The notes: a model not told the origin generated them from the sequence alone. 64,000 bases of DNA from CAVTPU01 sp963736695 (GCA_963736695.1 CAVTPU010000001.1:1364001-1428000), one strand, 5' to 3'; positions 1 through 9,293 are shown, numbered from the stretch's first letter. Made by a program: numbers and translations.

Positions 1-666
1 ATGCGCGCAGACCAAACGCTCTACAAAGGCGGCCAGGAGAAACACGGGACCTACTGCGCTGCCCTCGTGTGGGTCCCCGCGGTGCAGGCTCGACTCAACG
101 CGCTCTACGCCGCCCTAGGCAAAGCCTTCGACGGCGACCCGACCCTGGAAGCGGTCATGACCGAGGAAGACTCGATCCACCAACCGATCAAGTTGTATAC
201 CAACGCGGGTTTCGCTGCGGCGCAGCGCAGCGGGCTGAAGGCGCTCGCGGCCGCCTTCCCTCGCACGGTTGTGTTCGCCTTCCACAACTGGGGTCCCGAG
301 GTCCCGAGCCTGGTTCGCGAAGGACGCGATCTCGGCATCGGTCTCGGCGGACCGGATCTAGACCCCAAGGAGAAGACCTTCTCCACCGACCTCTACACCA
401 CCTACAAGGGTCAGATCCCGCTGGAGATCTCCGTGCAGTCCCCGCGGGTCAATAAGTCCATTAGCGGCGGATCGAGCGTGACCCGCATGTATGACTGGGC
501 GGTCTCCGACCCGACCGGATTGCATGCCACGCATCTCGTGTGGGACCCGACGTTCTTCGCCCCGGACAACAAGATCTACGACTTCACATCGATGGTGCTC
601 CCCGTCCTCAAGACGCGAAGTGGCCGCACCAACACCGCATGCCCGACGCGGTTCACCTGCCAATAG
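1..666 (+). CDS. C-terminal part of a glycoside-hydrolase-like secreted protein (5' truncated by window edge)
   Basis: The reading frame is open from base 1 and ends at TAG 664-666, giving 221 residues. It probably begins upstream of the window, because the first codon happens to be ATG but no leader can be seen. The sequence has the look of a TIM-barrel glycosidase: aromatic-rich strands, an acidic ETA-like segment (VMTEEDS) and a GGPD loop near residue 117. No catalytic pair can be assigned with confidence. It ends in a small Cys-containing tail. The gene is followed by tandem GC-rich hairpins. Exact family not recognised; glycosidase-like is an inference from overall pattern. Confidence 0.5.
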   Translation: MRADQTLYKGGQEKHGTYCAALVWVPAVQARLNALYAALGKAFDGDPTLEAVMTEEDSIHQPIKLYTNAGFAAAQRSGLKALAAAFPRTVVFAFHNWGPEVPSLVREGRDLGIGLGGPDLDPKEKTFSTDLYTTYKGQIPLEISVQSPRVNKSISGGSSVTRMYDWAVSDPTGLHATHLVWDPTFFAPDNKIYDFTSMVLPVLKTRSGRTNTACPTRFTCQ

Positions 667-712
667 ACGCCGGCCCGGTTTCGCGGGCGCTCAGCACCGA
701 CTGGCGTTTTTC

Positions 713-735
713 GGGGGCCCGTTTCGCGGGCCCCC
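713..735 (+). terminator. Rho-independent-type hairpin after the glycosidase-like gene
   Basis: A perfect 9-bp inverted repeat, GGGGGCCCG (713-721) and CGGGCCCCC (727-735), has a 5-nt loop. A weaker 5-bp hairpin with the same TTTCG loop sits just upstream at about 673-688. It lies 47 nt past the stop codon and before the next promoter region, as expected of a tandem terminator. Confidence 0.6.
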
Positions 736-851
736 GTTTCGCCCGACCCTCAACACCGCCTCGTTGTTGCCGACTGTCGGCAACAACGAATGAGCGATGT
801 CGTCTGAGCACTAACCTGGAACGCGGCAGCGCCAGCCGGCAGGATGTATCC

Positions 852-1778
852 ATGGCCAGCGACACGGCACTGAGCACCGAAGACCTGACGAAGTTCTACG
901 GAAGCCAACGAGGCATCGAAGGGCTCGACCTCTCGGTCTCCGTCGGCGAGGTCATGGGATTCCTGGGCCCGAACGGCGCGGGCAAGACCACCACCATCCG
1001 GCTGATCCTCGACTTTCTCCGCCCCAGCCGGGGACGCGTCACCGTTCTCGGGCTAGATCCCCGCAGAGATAAGGCACGACTGCACCGGCAGATCGGATAT
1101 CTCCCCGGCGAGCTCAGTTTTCCCGGCCGCGACCGGGCCGCCGACCTGCTGAGATTTCTCGGCGATATTCGTGGTGGCGTCGCGTGGAGCACCATCACAT
1201 CGCTTGCCGAGCGACTGGAGCTCGACCTCACCAGACCCGTGCATTCCATGTCCAAAGGCAACAAGCAAAAAGTGGGGTTGGTGCAGGCGTTCATGCACGA
1301 GCCAGCCCTACTCGTCCTAGACGAACCGACCAGCGGCCTCGACCCATTGATGCAACAGGAATTCCTCGCCATGGTGCGCGATGCCCGCGGCGCCGGACAG
1401 ACTGTGTTCATGTCCTCGCACGTCCTCGCCGAGGTTCAGCAGACCGCAGACCGGGTAGCGATCATCCGAGACGGCCGGATGGCGGCCGTCGAACGTGTTG
1501 AATCGCTCGGGCGCCGGGCCGTGCGTACGGTGGAGATTCATTTTGAGGATCCCGTCGGTGCTGACGAGTTCGTCGGCCTGCCCGGGGTCAGCGACGTGAC
1601 GGTCACCGGACCGATTCTGCGCTGCACGGTCGACGGCCGGCTCTCCCCTCTGGTGAAGGCTGCGGCCCGACACGAGGTGATCGACCTGCTGTCGACCGAA
1701 CCCGATCTGGAAGAGACGTTCCTGTCCTACTACTACCACTCCGAAGGAGCCGGCAATGCTGCCCGCACTCGTGACTAA
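852..1778 (+). CDS. ABC transporter ATP-binding protein (ABC-2 exporter type)
   Basis: Cytoplasmic ATPase of 308 residues powering a multidrug/antibiotic-type ABC-2 exporter together with the next gene. Visible motifs are Walker A GPNGAGKT, a signature of the ABC-2 form (SMSKGNKQK), Walker B LLVLDEPTSGLDP and the H-loop SSHVLAE. A C-terminal extension of roughly 80 residues is typical of drug-exporter NBDs. The frame is open further upstream, but ATG 852 with AGGA about 9 nt before it fits where homology begins. It overlaps the permease gene by 23 nt, so translation is coupled. The substrate cannot be read from the sequence. Confidence 0.93.
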   Translation: MASDTALSTEDLTKFYGSQRGIEGLDLSVSVGEVMGFLGPNGAGKTTTIRLILDFLRPSRGRVTVLGLDPRRDKARLHRQIGYLPGELSFPGRDRAADLLRFLGDIRGGVAWSTITSLAERLELDLTRPVHSMSKGNKQKVGLVQAFMHEPALLVLDEPTSGLDPLMQQEFLAMVRDARGAGQTVFMSSHVLAEVQQTADRVAIIRDGRMAAVERVESLGRRAVRTVEIHFEDPVGADEFVGLPGVSDVTVTGPILRCTVDGRLSPLVKAAARHEVIDLLSTEPDLEETFLSYYYHSEGAGNAARTRD

Positions 1779-2544
1779 GTCGTGGCGCGACGACCGACGG
1801 GCCATCATCGGTTGGATCATCGGCATCGGCGCCTTCACCACCATCTACACGTCCTTCTACAAGGCATTTCGGGACGCGGCCGAGATCAAACAACAGGCGA
1901 TGCCACAAGGCATGCTCGACTTCCTCGGCGTGGCGGACATGACCTCTCCCGCTGGATATCTGCAGGCCACGGTCTTTGCACTTATGGGCCCACTGCTGCT
2001 GATCATGGCCGCGATCACGCTGTCGGCTCGCACGATCGCCCAACCCGAGGAAGATGGCGGCATCGAGCTTCTGTTGACCAACCCGCTGTCCCGAACGAGG
2101 TTCGCACTCCAACGCCTCGCATCCACCGGCGCCGCACTCACGCTCATCGCCGCTGTTCCCGGGATCCTGCTGCTCATCATCGTCCCGGCGGTCGGCATGA
2201 CCATGTCGTTGAGCAACCTGACCGCCGCCTCGGCTGGCCTGGTCGCGCTCGTCTGGTGTTTCGCGGGCATCGCGTTCCTCATCGGCGCCGCCACCGGACG
2301 CCGTGGCACCGTCCTCGCCGGAGCTGGCGTCGTCGCCACCGCCGGCTATGTCGCCAACGCCTTCGGCGGCATGTTCAACGATCTGAGGTGGCTGAGATGG
2401 CTGTCGCCATTCCACTACGCCACCGGCACCGATCCGCTGCACACCGGCTGGCACCCGATTCAGCTCCTGGTGCTCGTCGCCGTCGCGGCGGCCACCATGA
2501 CGGCGGGCGTGCTGCTCTTCGATCGCCGCGACATCGGCGTCTGA
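1756..2544 (+). CDS. ABC-2 type membrane permease
   Basis: Integral membrane partner of the preceding ATPase, 262 residues with about six hydrophobic segments: around 15-30, 70-95, 115-140, 155-180, 188-205 and 235-255. The arrangement (cytoplasmic N-terminus, a loop after the first segment, a final short basic-acidic tail) is that of ABC-2 half-permeases. The start overlaps the ATPase gene by 23 nt and the gene ends 11 nt before the PucR-type regulator, so the three genes probably form one transcript. Export of a toxic small molecule is inferred from the family. Confidence 0.9.
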   Translation: MLPALVTKSWRDDRRAIIGWIIGIGAFTTIYTSFYKAFRDAAEIKQQAMPQGMLDFLGVADMTSPAGYLQATVFALMGPLLLIMAAITLSARTIAQPEEDGGIELLLTNPLSRTRFALQRLASTGAALTLIAAVPGILLLIIVPAVGMTMSLSNLTAASAGLVALVWCFAGIAFLIGAATGRRGTVLAGAGVVATAGYVANAFGGMFNDLRWLRWLSPFHYATGTDPLHTGWHPIQLLVLVAVAAATMTAGVLLFDRRDIGV

Positions 2545-2555
2545 ACGCTCAGACG

Positions 2556-3602
2556 ATGACTGACGCCGATTGGCTCGACGAGCGTTGCGCTGGGCTTCTC
2601 CGCCACGACGATCCTGTAACGCGTCAAGCCCACGCCCGCGAATTGGGCGCCCGAGCTGCAGACACGCCAGTCGGTCTCGACGAACTGGTCATGACCTTCA
2701 TGCGCTGCGCCCAACGGGTCTGGGGACAAAGCCCAGACCCGCACCGACCCGGCGCGCGCCCCGACCCTGCGGTGCTGCTCAACACCCTGCGATCGACGCT
2801 CGAGGCGAGTTTCGCCGGATACCGCGATCGGGCACGCACCGTCCTCACCCGAAGCGACGCCGACCGCGCGGCCTTCGTCAACGACCTCCTCACCGGCGAC
2901 ACCGACCCCGGCGAGCTCAGCCAACGCGCTCACCGATATGGCATCCGGCTCGGAGGCGATCACGCCGTTCTCGTCGCCAACGTCGCCGGACTCTCGTCGC
3001 ATGCCGCGCGTGCCATCGATGAGAGCCTCGCCGCACGCTTCGGCTCCGGCAACACACTCACGACATTGCGTGACGGGCAGCTGGTCTGTGTCAGCACTGG
3101 CGGCCTCCGAGGCCTGCCCGCCGAACTCGCCCGCCACCTGTTGGCGGCGCTGGGGCCGGGACGCTGGCAGATCGCCGTCGGGCGCGACCACCCGGGAGTT
3201 CACGGCCTCGCCACGTCCCTCGACGAGGCCCGCGGAACCCTTGATCTCGCCGCCAAGCTCGGCTTCACCGCACCGGTGCTGCACGCGGCCGACCTGCTCG
3301 TGTTTCCCGTGCTTCTGCGTGACCGGGAAGCCATCACCGATCTTGTCTCCACCGTTCTCGGGCCTCTGCGCACGGCCCGCGGTGGAGCACAGCCCTACCT
3401 GGACACGCTCAGTGTTCTCTTCGACAACCAGGAGAACTACACCGCGACCGCTCGCCATCTTCATCTCTCGGTTCGGGCGGTCACCTATCGACTCGACCGA
3501 ATCAGAGCCATGACCGGCTATCACCCCAGCGAGCCAACGCAACGGTTCACCCTCCACACCGCGGTCCTCGGTGCGCGGTTGCTTGGCTGGCCCGATCGAT
3601 GA
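2556..3602 (+). CDS. PucR/CdaR-type helix-turn-helix transcriptional regulator
   Basis: 348 residues starting at ATG 2556, 11 nt after the permease stop. The C-terminal about 60 residues match the PucR HTH: a YLDTLSVLFDN segment, an N-Y-T-A-T-A-R-x-L recognition region and V-x-Y-R-L-D-R-I. The centre resembles the GGDEF-like domain seen in such proteins. The N-terminal third is a helical sensing region. Its place at the end of an exporter operon suggests it controls that exporter, but the ligand is unknown. The same frame is open upstream through the permease gene as a shadow, which is not coding. Confidence 0.85.
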   Translation: MTDADWLDERCAGLLRHDDPVTRQAHARELGARAADTPVGLDELVMTFMRCAQRVWGQSPDPHRPGARPDPAVLLNTLRSTLEASFAGYRDRARTVLTRSDADRAAFVNDLLTGDTDPGELSQRAHRYGIRLGGDHAVLVANVAGLSSHAARAIDESLAARFGSGNTLTTLRDGQLVCVSTGGLRGLPAELARHLLAALGPGRWQIAVGRDHPGVHGLATSLDEARGTLDLAAKLGFTAPVLHAADLLVFPVLLRDREAITDLVSTVLGPLRTARGGAQPYLDTLSVLFDNQENYTATARHLHLSVRAVTYRLDRIRAMTGYHPSEPTQRFTLHTAVLGARLLGWPDR

Positions 3603-3610
3603 GTGCCTGG

Positions 3611-4342
3611 TCAGCTATACATCTCGGGGAGCAGGTCGGAGCCGAGAATGTATCGCGCCATCACCCGTAGGAGAACCGGTCCGAAACCCCACGCGTCCGC
3701 ACTCTCGACCGGAGTGGCAAGGCAGTCTCCGTGCGACACGAAATACAGCCGGGGCTCCCCGAGCGCGTTGGTCTCGGCCGGATGCCAGATCGCCCAGTTC
3801 TGCCCAAAGTCGAAGGCTCCCGGCACGTCATCGGCGTCAAACCCGCCGTCCGCCAGTTGCTGGAGGAACTTTTCGTTCTCTTCACTGGCGTCAAGTAGGG
3901 CCTCCCACTCCCATCCGCCGGAGCCGACGAACCTGCCGAAGGCGTCACAACCGGTGAATCCGAACCAGCCGCCCCCCAACGCCGCCCACGCGATCGAATT
4001 GTGCACCCGCAACACCCGTGCAACCGACGGCGCGACGGCCGACACGTCGCCCTCATACGGGGGGCCGCACTTAATGACGCAATCCTTGCCATACTGGGAC
4101 CGAAAAACGAGATCCAATGCGCCCGTCCCCCGGCCCAGCCGAGCCTCGACAAAGGCCACCATCAGTTCGTCGAGCAGCCGCAGACACTCGTCGCTATCGG
4201 CGAGAAAGCCCAGGTGCGCTCGAACTGCACCGGCTTGATCGTCACTATCGGCGATGGTCTGCCACGATCGCGGGCCCACAGGAACCTCCATCAAAGAATG
4301 AGGGTGCCGGCGAAGACTAACTTGCCGACGCGTCACCGTCAC
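3611..4342 (-). CDS. Hypothetical protein, possibly SMI1/KNR4-like
   Basis: 243 residues on the minus strand, rich in Trp, Phe and acidic residues and without signal peptide or membrane segment. The middle (AALGGGWFGF, then a WEWEALL stretch) and the C-terminal YFVSHGDCL-like segment resemble cell-wall-assembly/immunity type SMI1/KNR4 folds, but the match is weak. GTG 4342 is preceded by TAGGGT six bases upstream, which would fit a leaderless message; ATG 4291 is an alternative start lacking a ribosome binding site. The gene converges on the PucR gene with 8 nt between stops. Function not assigned. Confidence 0.65.
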   Translation of the reverse strand: MTVTRRQVSLRRHPHSLMEVPVGPRSWQTIADSDDQAGAVRAHLGFLADSDECLRLLDELMVAFVEARLGRGTGALDLVFRSQYGKDCVIKCGPPYEGDVSAVAPSVARVLRVHNSIAWAALGGGWFGFTGCDAFGRFVGSGGWEWEALLDASEENEKFLQQLADGGFDADDVPGAFDFGQNWAIWHPAETNALGEPRLYFVSHGDCLATPVESADAWGFGPVLLRVMARYILGSDLLPEMYS

Positions 4343-4592
4343 GCGCGCACCCTACCCGTCGGAGGAAGCGTGCGAAACTCGCGATCCAACTGCACATCGC
4401 GCAGGCCATGGCGGCACACAACCAGCGCACCTATGGCTGACTTCGGGCCGAACCGCCAAAATCACCAACCCACGGGTACGCCGCGTCAGCACGCTGCTCG
4501 CAGCATGTGTCCGCTGGCGCTCGGAACAACGCCACTCCACGAGCACCCCGTCGAACTGGAGGAGAGTCTTCACCCGTGTCTCTGACGACGCG

Positions 4593-4630
4593 ATAGGTGT
4601 GCGCAGACCATTGGGGCTGCGCACACCTAT
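4593..4630. promoter_or_regulatory. Perfect 14-bp inverted repeat in the divergent intergenic region
   Basis: ATAGGTGTGCGCAG (4593-4606) and its exact complement (4617-4630) are separated by 10 nt. They lie in the 444-nt gap 4343-4786 between two divergent genes, 156 nt before the histidine kinase start and upstream of both genes. It is therefore not placed as a terminator, and an operator or structured leader is more likely. Nothing else recognisable was seen in the gap. Confidence 0.5.
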
Positions 4631-4786
4631 GGGGCTGCCCATGCCGATGTGTGTGCTGTGTTTCGACGGTCCCGCTTGTCTCGGGAAGCCTCATCGCACG
4701 GCACGCTAAGTCCGTAAATTGGGGCTGGAGAAGGCTGCTCGGCGTGAGACGCCGTTGCCCGGCTACCCAGCGACGGGGGTGCCACT

Positions 4787-7711
4787 GTGCAACATGATGA
4801 GGGCACCGACGACATCCACGACCCGGCAGCACTTCGCTCGGTCAACGCCGAGCTGCGGCGCGAGGTCGCTGATCTCACCCGCGCGCAACGGCTGCTCAAT
4901 GGCCAGACCCGGGTGATGGAACTCATCGCCGAGGGGGTAGCGCTCTCACAGTCACTGTCCGCGCTGGTGCGTCTCGTCGAGCAACAGGTGCCAGGCATGC
5001 TCGGCTCGATTCTGCTTCTCGACGACGAAGGCCTTCACCTGAAACACGGAGCCGCGCCGAGCCTGCCCGACGACTATGCGGCGGCGATCGACGGCGCACC
5101 GATCGGCCCGCGGGCTGGCTCCTGCGGGACCGCCGCCTTCCGCCGGTCCGAGGTGATTGTCGAGGACATCGAGGCCGATCCGCTATGGCAGGACTATCGC
5201 GAGGTCGCGCGCCCCTATGGGTTGCGAGCGTGCTGGTCTACTCCCATCTTCGACGAACAGCACCGAGTCCTCGGCACGTTCGCGATGTATTACCGACAAC
5301 CGGAGGCGCCGCGGCCATTTCACCTGGATCTCATCGGCATGGTCACCCACATCGCGGCCATCGCCATCACTCACAACCGGGCCCAGGCTGCACTGCGGCA
5401 GAGCGAGGCCCGCCTTGCCGAGGCGCAACGCATCGCCCACATCGGGCACTGGGAGCTCGATCTGACGAGCCAGGCGCTCGTCTGGTCGGACGAGATCTTC
5501 CGCCTTTTTGAGATCGACTCACAACGTTTCGGAGCGTCCTATGACGCTTTTCTTGAGGCCATTCACCCCGACGACCGGGACATGGTCAACCGGGCCTATA
5601 CCGAATCGGTCGAGCAGCGCGAGCCGTACGACATCGTTCATCGGCTTCTCATGCCGGACGGCCGCGTTAAGTGGGTCAACGAACGATGCGAGACGTTCTA
5701 TGACGGTGACCGTCCGGTGCGCTCGATCGGCACCGTCATCGACATCAGCGAGCTTCATCGCGCTCAGGAGGAGCTTCGTGAATCGCAAGCCTACAACCGC
5801 GGCCTCATCGAGGCGTCACTCGACGGGCTGCTCACCGTCGATCAGGAACTCGTGATCACGGATGTCAACGAGAGTCTGTGCCAGTTGACGGGTCGACCCC
5901 GCACCGAGCTCGTCGGTTCCCGATTCCCTGATCACTTCATCGACCCGGACCGCGCCGCGGAAGGTGTGCGGCGCACGCTGAGGAACGGCTCGGTCACCGA
6001 CTATGAGCTTGTGCTGGCCCATCGGAACGGTGCTGATCAGGAGATTCTCGTATCGTTCAACGCCGCAACCTATGCCGACGCGACGACCAATGCGATCAAG
6101 GGCATCTTCGCGTCGGCTCGAGACATCACGGCTCGACGAGCGGCTGAGGACCAGGTGCTGCGTCTCAACATCCAGCGCCGCGACGACGCACTCGAGGCAT
6201 CGCGACTGAAGTCGGAGTTCCTGGCCACCATGAGCCACGAAATTCGCACCCCGATGACTGGGGTGATTGGACTGACCAACCTGCTTCTCAACACCGGTCT
6301 TGACAAAACCCAGCGTCGTTATGCCCGCGGGGCAGAGGCTGCCGGCAAAGCTCTGCTCGCCATCATCAGTGATGTGCTCGACATTTCTAAGATCGAGGCT
6401 GGAAAGATCGTGCTCAGCCCACGCGAGTTTCGGCTTCTCGACTTGGTCGAGGAACTGGTCGACCTGGTGGGCGAGCCGGCCGAGGCCAAAAACATCGCGG
6501 TGGGCAGCTATTACAGCTCGGCACTGCCCGACGTCGTGGTCGGTGATCCCCTTCGGGTCAGACAGATCCTACTCAATCTCATCGACAACGCGGTCAAGTT
6601 TACCGAACACGGCGGGGTGTCGGTATTGGTGACTCCCGCAGAGCCGACTCAGTCCGGCTCATCCTCCATCGACGTCCGAATCGAAGTGATCGACACTGGA
6701 ATCGGGATCTCGACCGCTGACATCGAGCGGCTCTTCGCCCGATTCGAGCAGGCGACGCCGACACCGAATCGACCGTCGGGTGGCACCGGTTTGGGACTCG
6801 CTATCAGCAGGCAGCTTGTCGAACTCATGGGTGGCGAGCTCGGTGTCGACAGTGACGTGGGTGCCGGCAGCACATTCTGGTGCACCATTTCGTTCGGAAA
6901 GGCAGCCACGGCTTCACCGGCTATCGCTCCTGAGGTCAGCGGCGGGCGGGTGCTTCTCGTCGAGCCCAATTCCGTCACACGATCCATCGTGGACCACTAT
7001 CTCACCGATTGGGGCATGGAGGTGCTGACCGCCTCCTCCATCGAGGAGGCCACCAATCTGGCCGTACCATGGGATTTGGCCATTGTGGAGCATCAGCTCA
7101 CCGATGGCGATGGCGTGGAGCTGGCACACCAGCTGGATGGTGTTCCCGTCGTGTTGCTCACCGATCCCACCGAGACCAGCCTCCCACCCGTCGACAACAT
7201 TCGCACTCTCCTCAATCGGCCCGTGCACCGCGTCGCCTTACAACAGAGCCTGGATTCGATGCGGACAGGCGTGCCGCCGGCCGATCAGGACGATCGGCAC
7301 ATTGAACCGTCGGCAGTCACTCCGACGCGGGGCCGGGTGCTGGTCGTCGAGGACAACGAGATCAACCAGATGGTCGCGGCCGGAATGCTCGCTCAAGTCG
7401 GGTGCGCGGTCGAGGTCGTGGGTGACGGCGAGCAGTGCGTGCGGAGCGCCACCGCCGAGCCGTACGATCTCATCCTCATGGATGTGATCATGCCGGTGCT
7501 CGACGGCTATGCCGCGACCCAGCAGTTGAGGGACCTCGAGGGTGACCGGCGGCACACCCCCGTCGTGGCGATGACCGCGAGTGCCCAACCCGCCGATCGC
7601 GACCGATGCTTGGCCGCCGGAATGGACGACTACATCGCCAAGCCGTTCACACTCGCGGACCTGACCACGGTGCTGGACCGCTGGCTGCCGGCTGGGCGCC
7701 GACCTCGGTGA
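4787..7711 (+). CDS. Hybrid sensor histidine kinase: GAF-PAS-PAS-HisKA-HATPase-REC-REC
   Basis: 974 residues from GTG 4787 (GGGGG 8 nt upstream). Order: short coiled start; GAF about 40-195; PAS with PAC-type end about 205-325; second PAS about 328-450; HisKA with phospho-acceptor His484 in MSHEIRTPM; HATPase with N box (LIDNAVKF), DTGIGIS and GGTGLGL to about 700; then two receiver domains. The first receiver has Glu768 where the phospho-Asp should be (AIVEHQL), so it looks like a pseudo-receiver. The second is complete, with Asp899 in LILMDVIMP and a late Lys. No membrane segment is visible, so it is cytoplasmic and senses through GAF/PAS. An output partner is not adjacent. Confidence 0.93.
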   Translation: MQHDEGTDDIHDPAALRSVNAELRREVADLTRAQRLLNGQTRVMELIAEGVALSQSLSALVRLVEQQVPGMLGSILLLDDEGLHLKHGAAPSLPDDYAAAIDGAPIGPRAGSCGTAAFRRSEVIVEDIEADPLWQDYREVARPYGLRACWSTPIFDEQHRVLGTFAMYYRQPEAPRPFHLDLIGMVTHIAAIAITHNRAQAALRQSEARLAEAQRIAHIGHWELDLTSQALVWSDEIFRLFEIDSQRFGASYDAFLEAIHPDDRDMVNRAYTESVEQREPYDIVHRLLMPDGRVKWVNERCETFYDGDRPVRSIGTVIDISELHRAQEELRESQAYNRGLIEASLDGLLTVDQELVITDVNESLCQLTGRPRTELVGSRFPDHFIDPDRAAEGVRRTLRNGSVTDYELVLAHRNGADQEILVSFNAATYADATTNAIKGIFASARDITARRAAEDQVLRLNIQRRDDALEASRLKSEFLATMSHEIRTPMTGVIGLTNLLLNTGLDKTQRRYARGAEAAGKALLAIISDVLDISKIEAGKIVLSPREFRLLDLVEELVDLVGEPAEAKNIAVGSYYSSALPDVVVGDPLRVRQILLNLIDNAVKFTEHGGVSVLVTPAEPTQSGSSSIDVRIEVIDTGIGISTADIERLFARFEQATPTPNRPSGGTGLGLAISRQLVELMGGELGVDSDVGAGSTFWCTISFGKAATASPAIAPEVSGGRVLLVEPNSVTRSIVDHYLTDWGMEVLTASSIEEATNLAVPWDLAIVEHQLTDGDGVELAHQLDGVPVVLLTDPTETSLPPVDNIRTLLNRPVHRVALQQSLDSMRTGVPPADQDDRHIEPSAVTPTRGRVLVVEDNEINQMVAAGMLAQVGCAVEVVGDGEQCVRSATAEPYDLILMDVIMPVLDGYAATQQLRDLEGDRRHTPVVAMTASAQPADRDRCLAAGMDDYIAKPFTLADLTTVLDRWLPAGRRPR

Positions 7712-7732
7712 CGCGAGCCCGCCCGAGGTGCG

Positions 7733-7987
7733 TCATCCTTTCTGGCCGCGGCCATAGCGTCGGTTGAACCGCTCCACTCGTCCTTCGCTATCGACGAGGC
7801 GTTGCCTGCCGGTCCAAAATGGATGGCTGGCCGACGAGATGTCGACGTCGATGACGGGATAGGTGTTGCCGTCCTCCCATTCGATGGTGTGCTGACTCGT
7901 CGCGGTCGATCGGGTCAGGAACGAGACCCCACCGCTCTTGTCGCGAAAGACAACCGGACCATAAGTTGGATGGATGCCGTGCCTCAT
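7733..7987 (-). CDS. rpmE2: 50S ribosomal protein L31 type B (zinc-free paralogue)
   Basis: 84 residues beginning MRHGIHPTYGPVVFRD, the hallmark of L31 type B, with the conserved SHPFWTG and RFNRRYG segments. There is no cysteine, so it is the form that does not bind zinc and replaces zinc-containing L31 in starvation. Its ATG overlaps the stop of the upstream COG0523 gene by one base (TGATG), giving translational coupling. Expression should follow the Zur box at 9237. Confidence 0.95.
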   Translation of the reverse strand: MRHGIHPTYGPVVFRDKSGGVSFLTRSTATSQHTIEWEDGNTYPVIDVDISSASHPFWTGRQRLVDSEGRVERFNRRYGRGQKG

Positions 7988-9219
7988 CAGATTCCTTCGC
8001 TTTCGTCAGTGATGGTGAAACAACCGGCGAATGGGTCGGGCAGGTCGCGCCACCCGTCCTCTCCCATCGCGATCTCCTCATCGGTGAGCAGGCAGTCGAC
8101 AAGGCTGCGGTGCAGATCGTCGGGGTCGACCCCGATGCCGATGAGGGCAAGGTGGTTGCCCCGGTCTCCGTAGTAGGGATCCCAGTCCAGTTGCGCGTTG
8201 ATCCTGCGCAGATCGGATGCCTCAGCCCAGCGGTTCTCGGGCAGCGCTGCCAACCACCGGCCGAGTCCACCGAGTGCGATGCCACCACCCGCCGACTCCC
8301 AGCCGAGAACCAACTCGGGTTGTGTCGCTAGCCACACATGTCCGCGTGAACGCAGGGTGGAGCCGGCGATCTCCTCTAGCGTGTCGTGCAGTCGTTGCGG
8401 GTGCATCGGTCGGCGGGTGCGAAAGACCACAGAACTGACGCCCGTGTCACTCTCCGGCTCGTGCACACCGAGGCGATAGCCCTCGAGTCCACGAGCGACC
8501 GAGTCCGAGCGGTCCGGCTCGCTGCGAGCCACATTGAGCAACTCAGCGAACGGGAAGTCGGCCTCCGGGCCGGCGATGTGGTGAATCGCCCACGGCGCGA
8601 GACGGTGCAGCAACGTTCGCAGACGGTCTAACGCCAAGGAGTCCTGCGACCCGCCATGCCACAGCACGACGGTGTCTGCGAACTCAATCTGTCGGGCGAT
8701 GACGGCCGCGACACCCCGATCATCCTCATCGGCCGCTTGCATGTCACGGTGAACGAGATCGTCGATGCTCACGAAGTCATCAAGAAATGAGTCGGCGTCC
8801 ACCACCGTCAGGAACGAGTCGAATCGCGTCCAGCGCGTGACGAGGTCACCGTCGATGAGACAGTGGAGACAGGCGTGCGCCACCGCCTCCGGCTCGATCA
8901 CCTCGGGCAAGGAAAGAATTATCGGACGGCTGGGGTCGTCGCGCCCAAGCCGAGCCAAGGTAGGCAGCACATCCTCCCGCAGCGTGCACGAGACGCAGCC
9001 GTGCACCAGTTGGATCGCCTCGTCCTCGAGCACCGCGTCGTGAGTCGACACGACCCTGCGCACCAGCCCATCGCGCAGGCCGGCCAGGTCGTGGCGCACC
9101 AGCACCGCAGCCGGGTTGGTGGCGAGCAGGCGGCCGCCGACCTCCTGCATCGCGGCTGCTCGGAAGCCCGACATCACGGTCACCGCAGCTCGGGGCTCGG
9201 CACTCACCAGACGAGACAT
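7987..9219 (-). CDS. COG0523/CobW-family protein of the zinc-starvation locus, Walker A lost
   Basis: About 410 residues. The COG0523 fold is shown by the GCVSCT metal-site motif near residue 75, the SLPEVIEP strand and the C-terminal CobW_C region with RGHVWLATQ. Where canonical members have a GxxGxGKT P-loop after the first strand, this protein has SGFRAAAMQEV, so GTP binding is doubtful. Mycobacterial homologues of the Rv0106 kind, sitting with zinc-free ribosomal genes, show the same loss. A role as metallochaperone or ribosome-hibernation recruitment factor is inferred from that family. ATG 9219 follows GGAGG; GTG 9222 is an alternative too close to it. Operon with L31. Confidence 0.85.
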   Translation of the reverse strand: MSRLVSAEPRAAVTVMSGFRAAAMQEVGGRLLATNPAAVLVRHDLAGLRDGLVRRVVSTHDAVLEDEAIQLVHGCVSCTLREDVLPTLARLGRDDPSRPIILSLPEVIEPEAVAHACLHCLIDGDLVTRWTRFDSFLTVVDADSFLDDFVSIDDLVHRDMQAADEDDRGVAAVIARQIEFADTVVLWHGGSQDSLALDRLRTLLHRLAPWAIHHIAGPEADFPFAELLNVARSEPDRSDSVARGLEGYRLGVHEPESDTGVSSVVFRTRRPMHPQRLHDTLEEIAGSTLRSRGHVWLATQPELVLGWESAGGGIALGGLGRWLAALPENRWAEASDLRRINAQLDWDPYYGDRGNHLALIGIGVDPDDLHRSLVDCLLTDEEIAMGEDGWRDLPDPFAGCFTITDESEGI

Positions 9220-9230
9220 CACACCTCCGC

Positions 9231-9258
9231 TTGTTGAAAACGATTGTCATTTTAGACT
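9231..9258. promoter_or_regulatory. Zur box (9237-9253) within a promoter of the L28-L33-S14 operon
   Basis: The 17-nt imperfect palindrome AAAACGATTGTCATTTT has the AT-rich arms of actinobacterial Zur sites. It lies between the divergent COG0523 and L28 genes. On the plus strand TTGTTG (9231-9236) and TAGACT (9253-9258) with 16 nt between them form a candidate promoter, so the repressor would cover the spacer and -10. Zinc-replete repression of both arms is inferred. Confidence 0.8.
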
Positions 9259-9293
9259 AGCGTGATCAGCAGTCAACCCCTGGGAGGAGACCC

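Noticed and set aside
713..735. GC-rich hairpin near 700 as a mobile-element end
   Set aside because: Position right after a stop codon and absence of a partner copy favour a terminator.
4352..4642. Minus-strand frame of 96 codons in the gap before the histidine kinase
   Set aside because: No ribosome binding site or recognisable family, and it spans the inverted repeat; a gene is possible but not supported.
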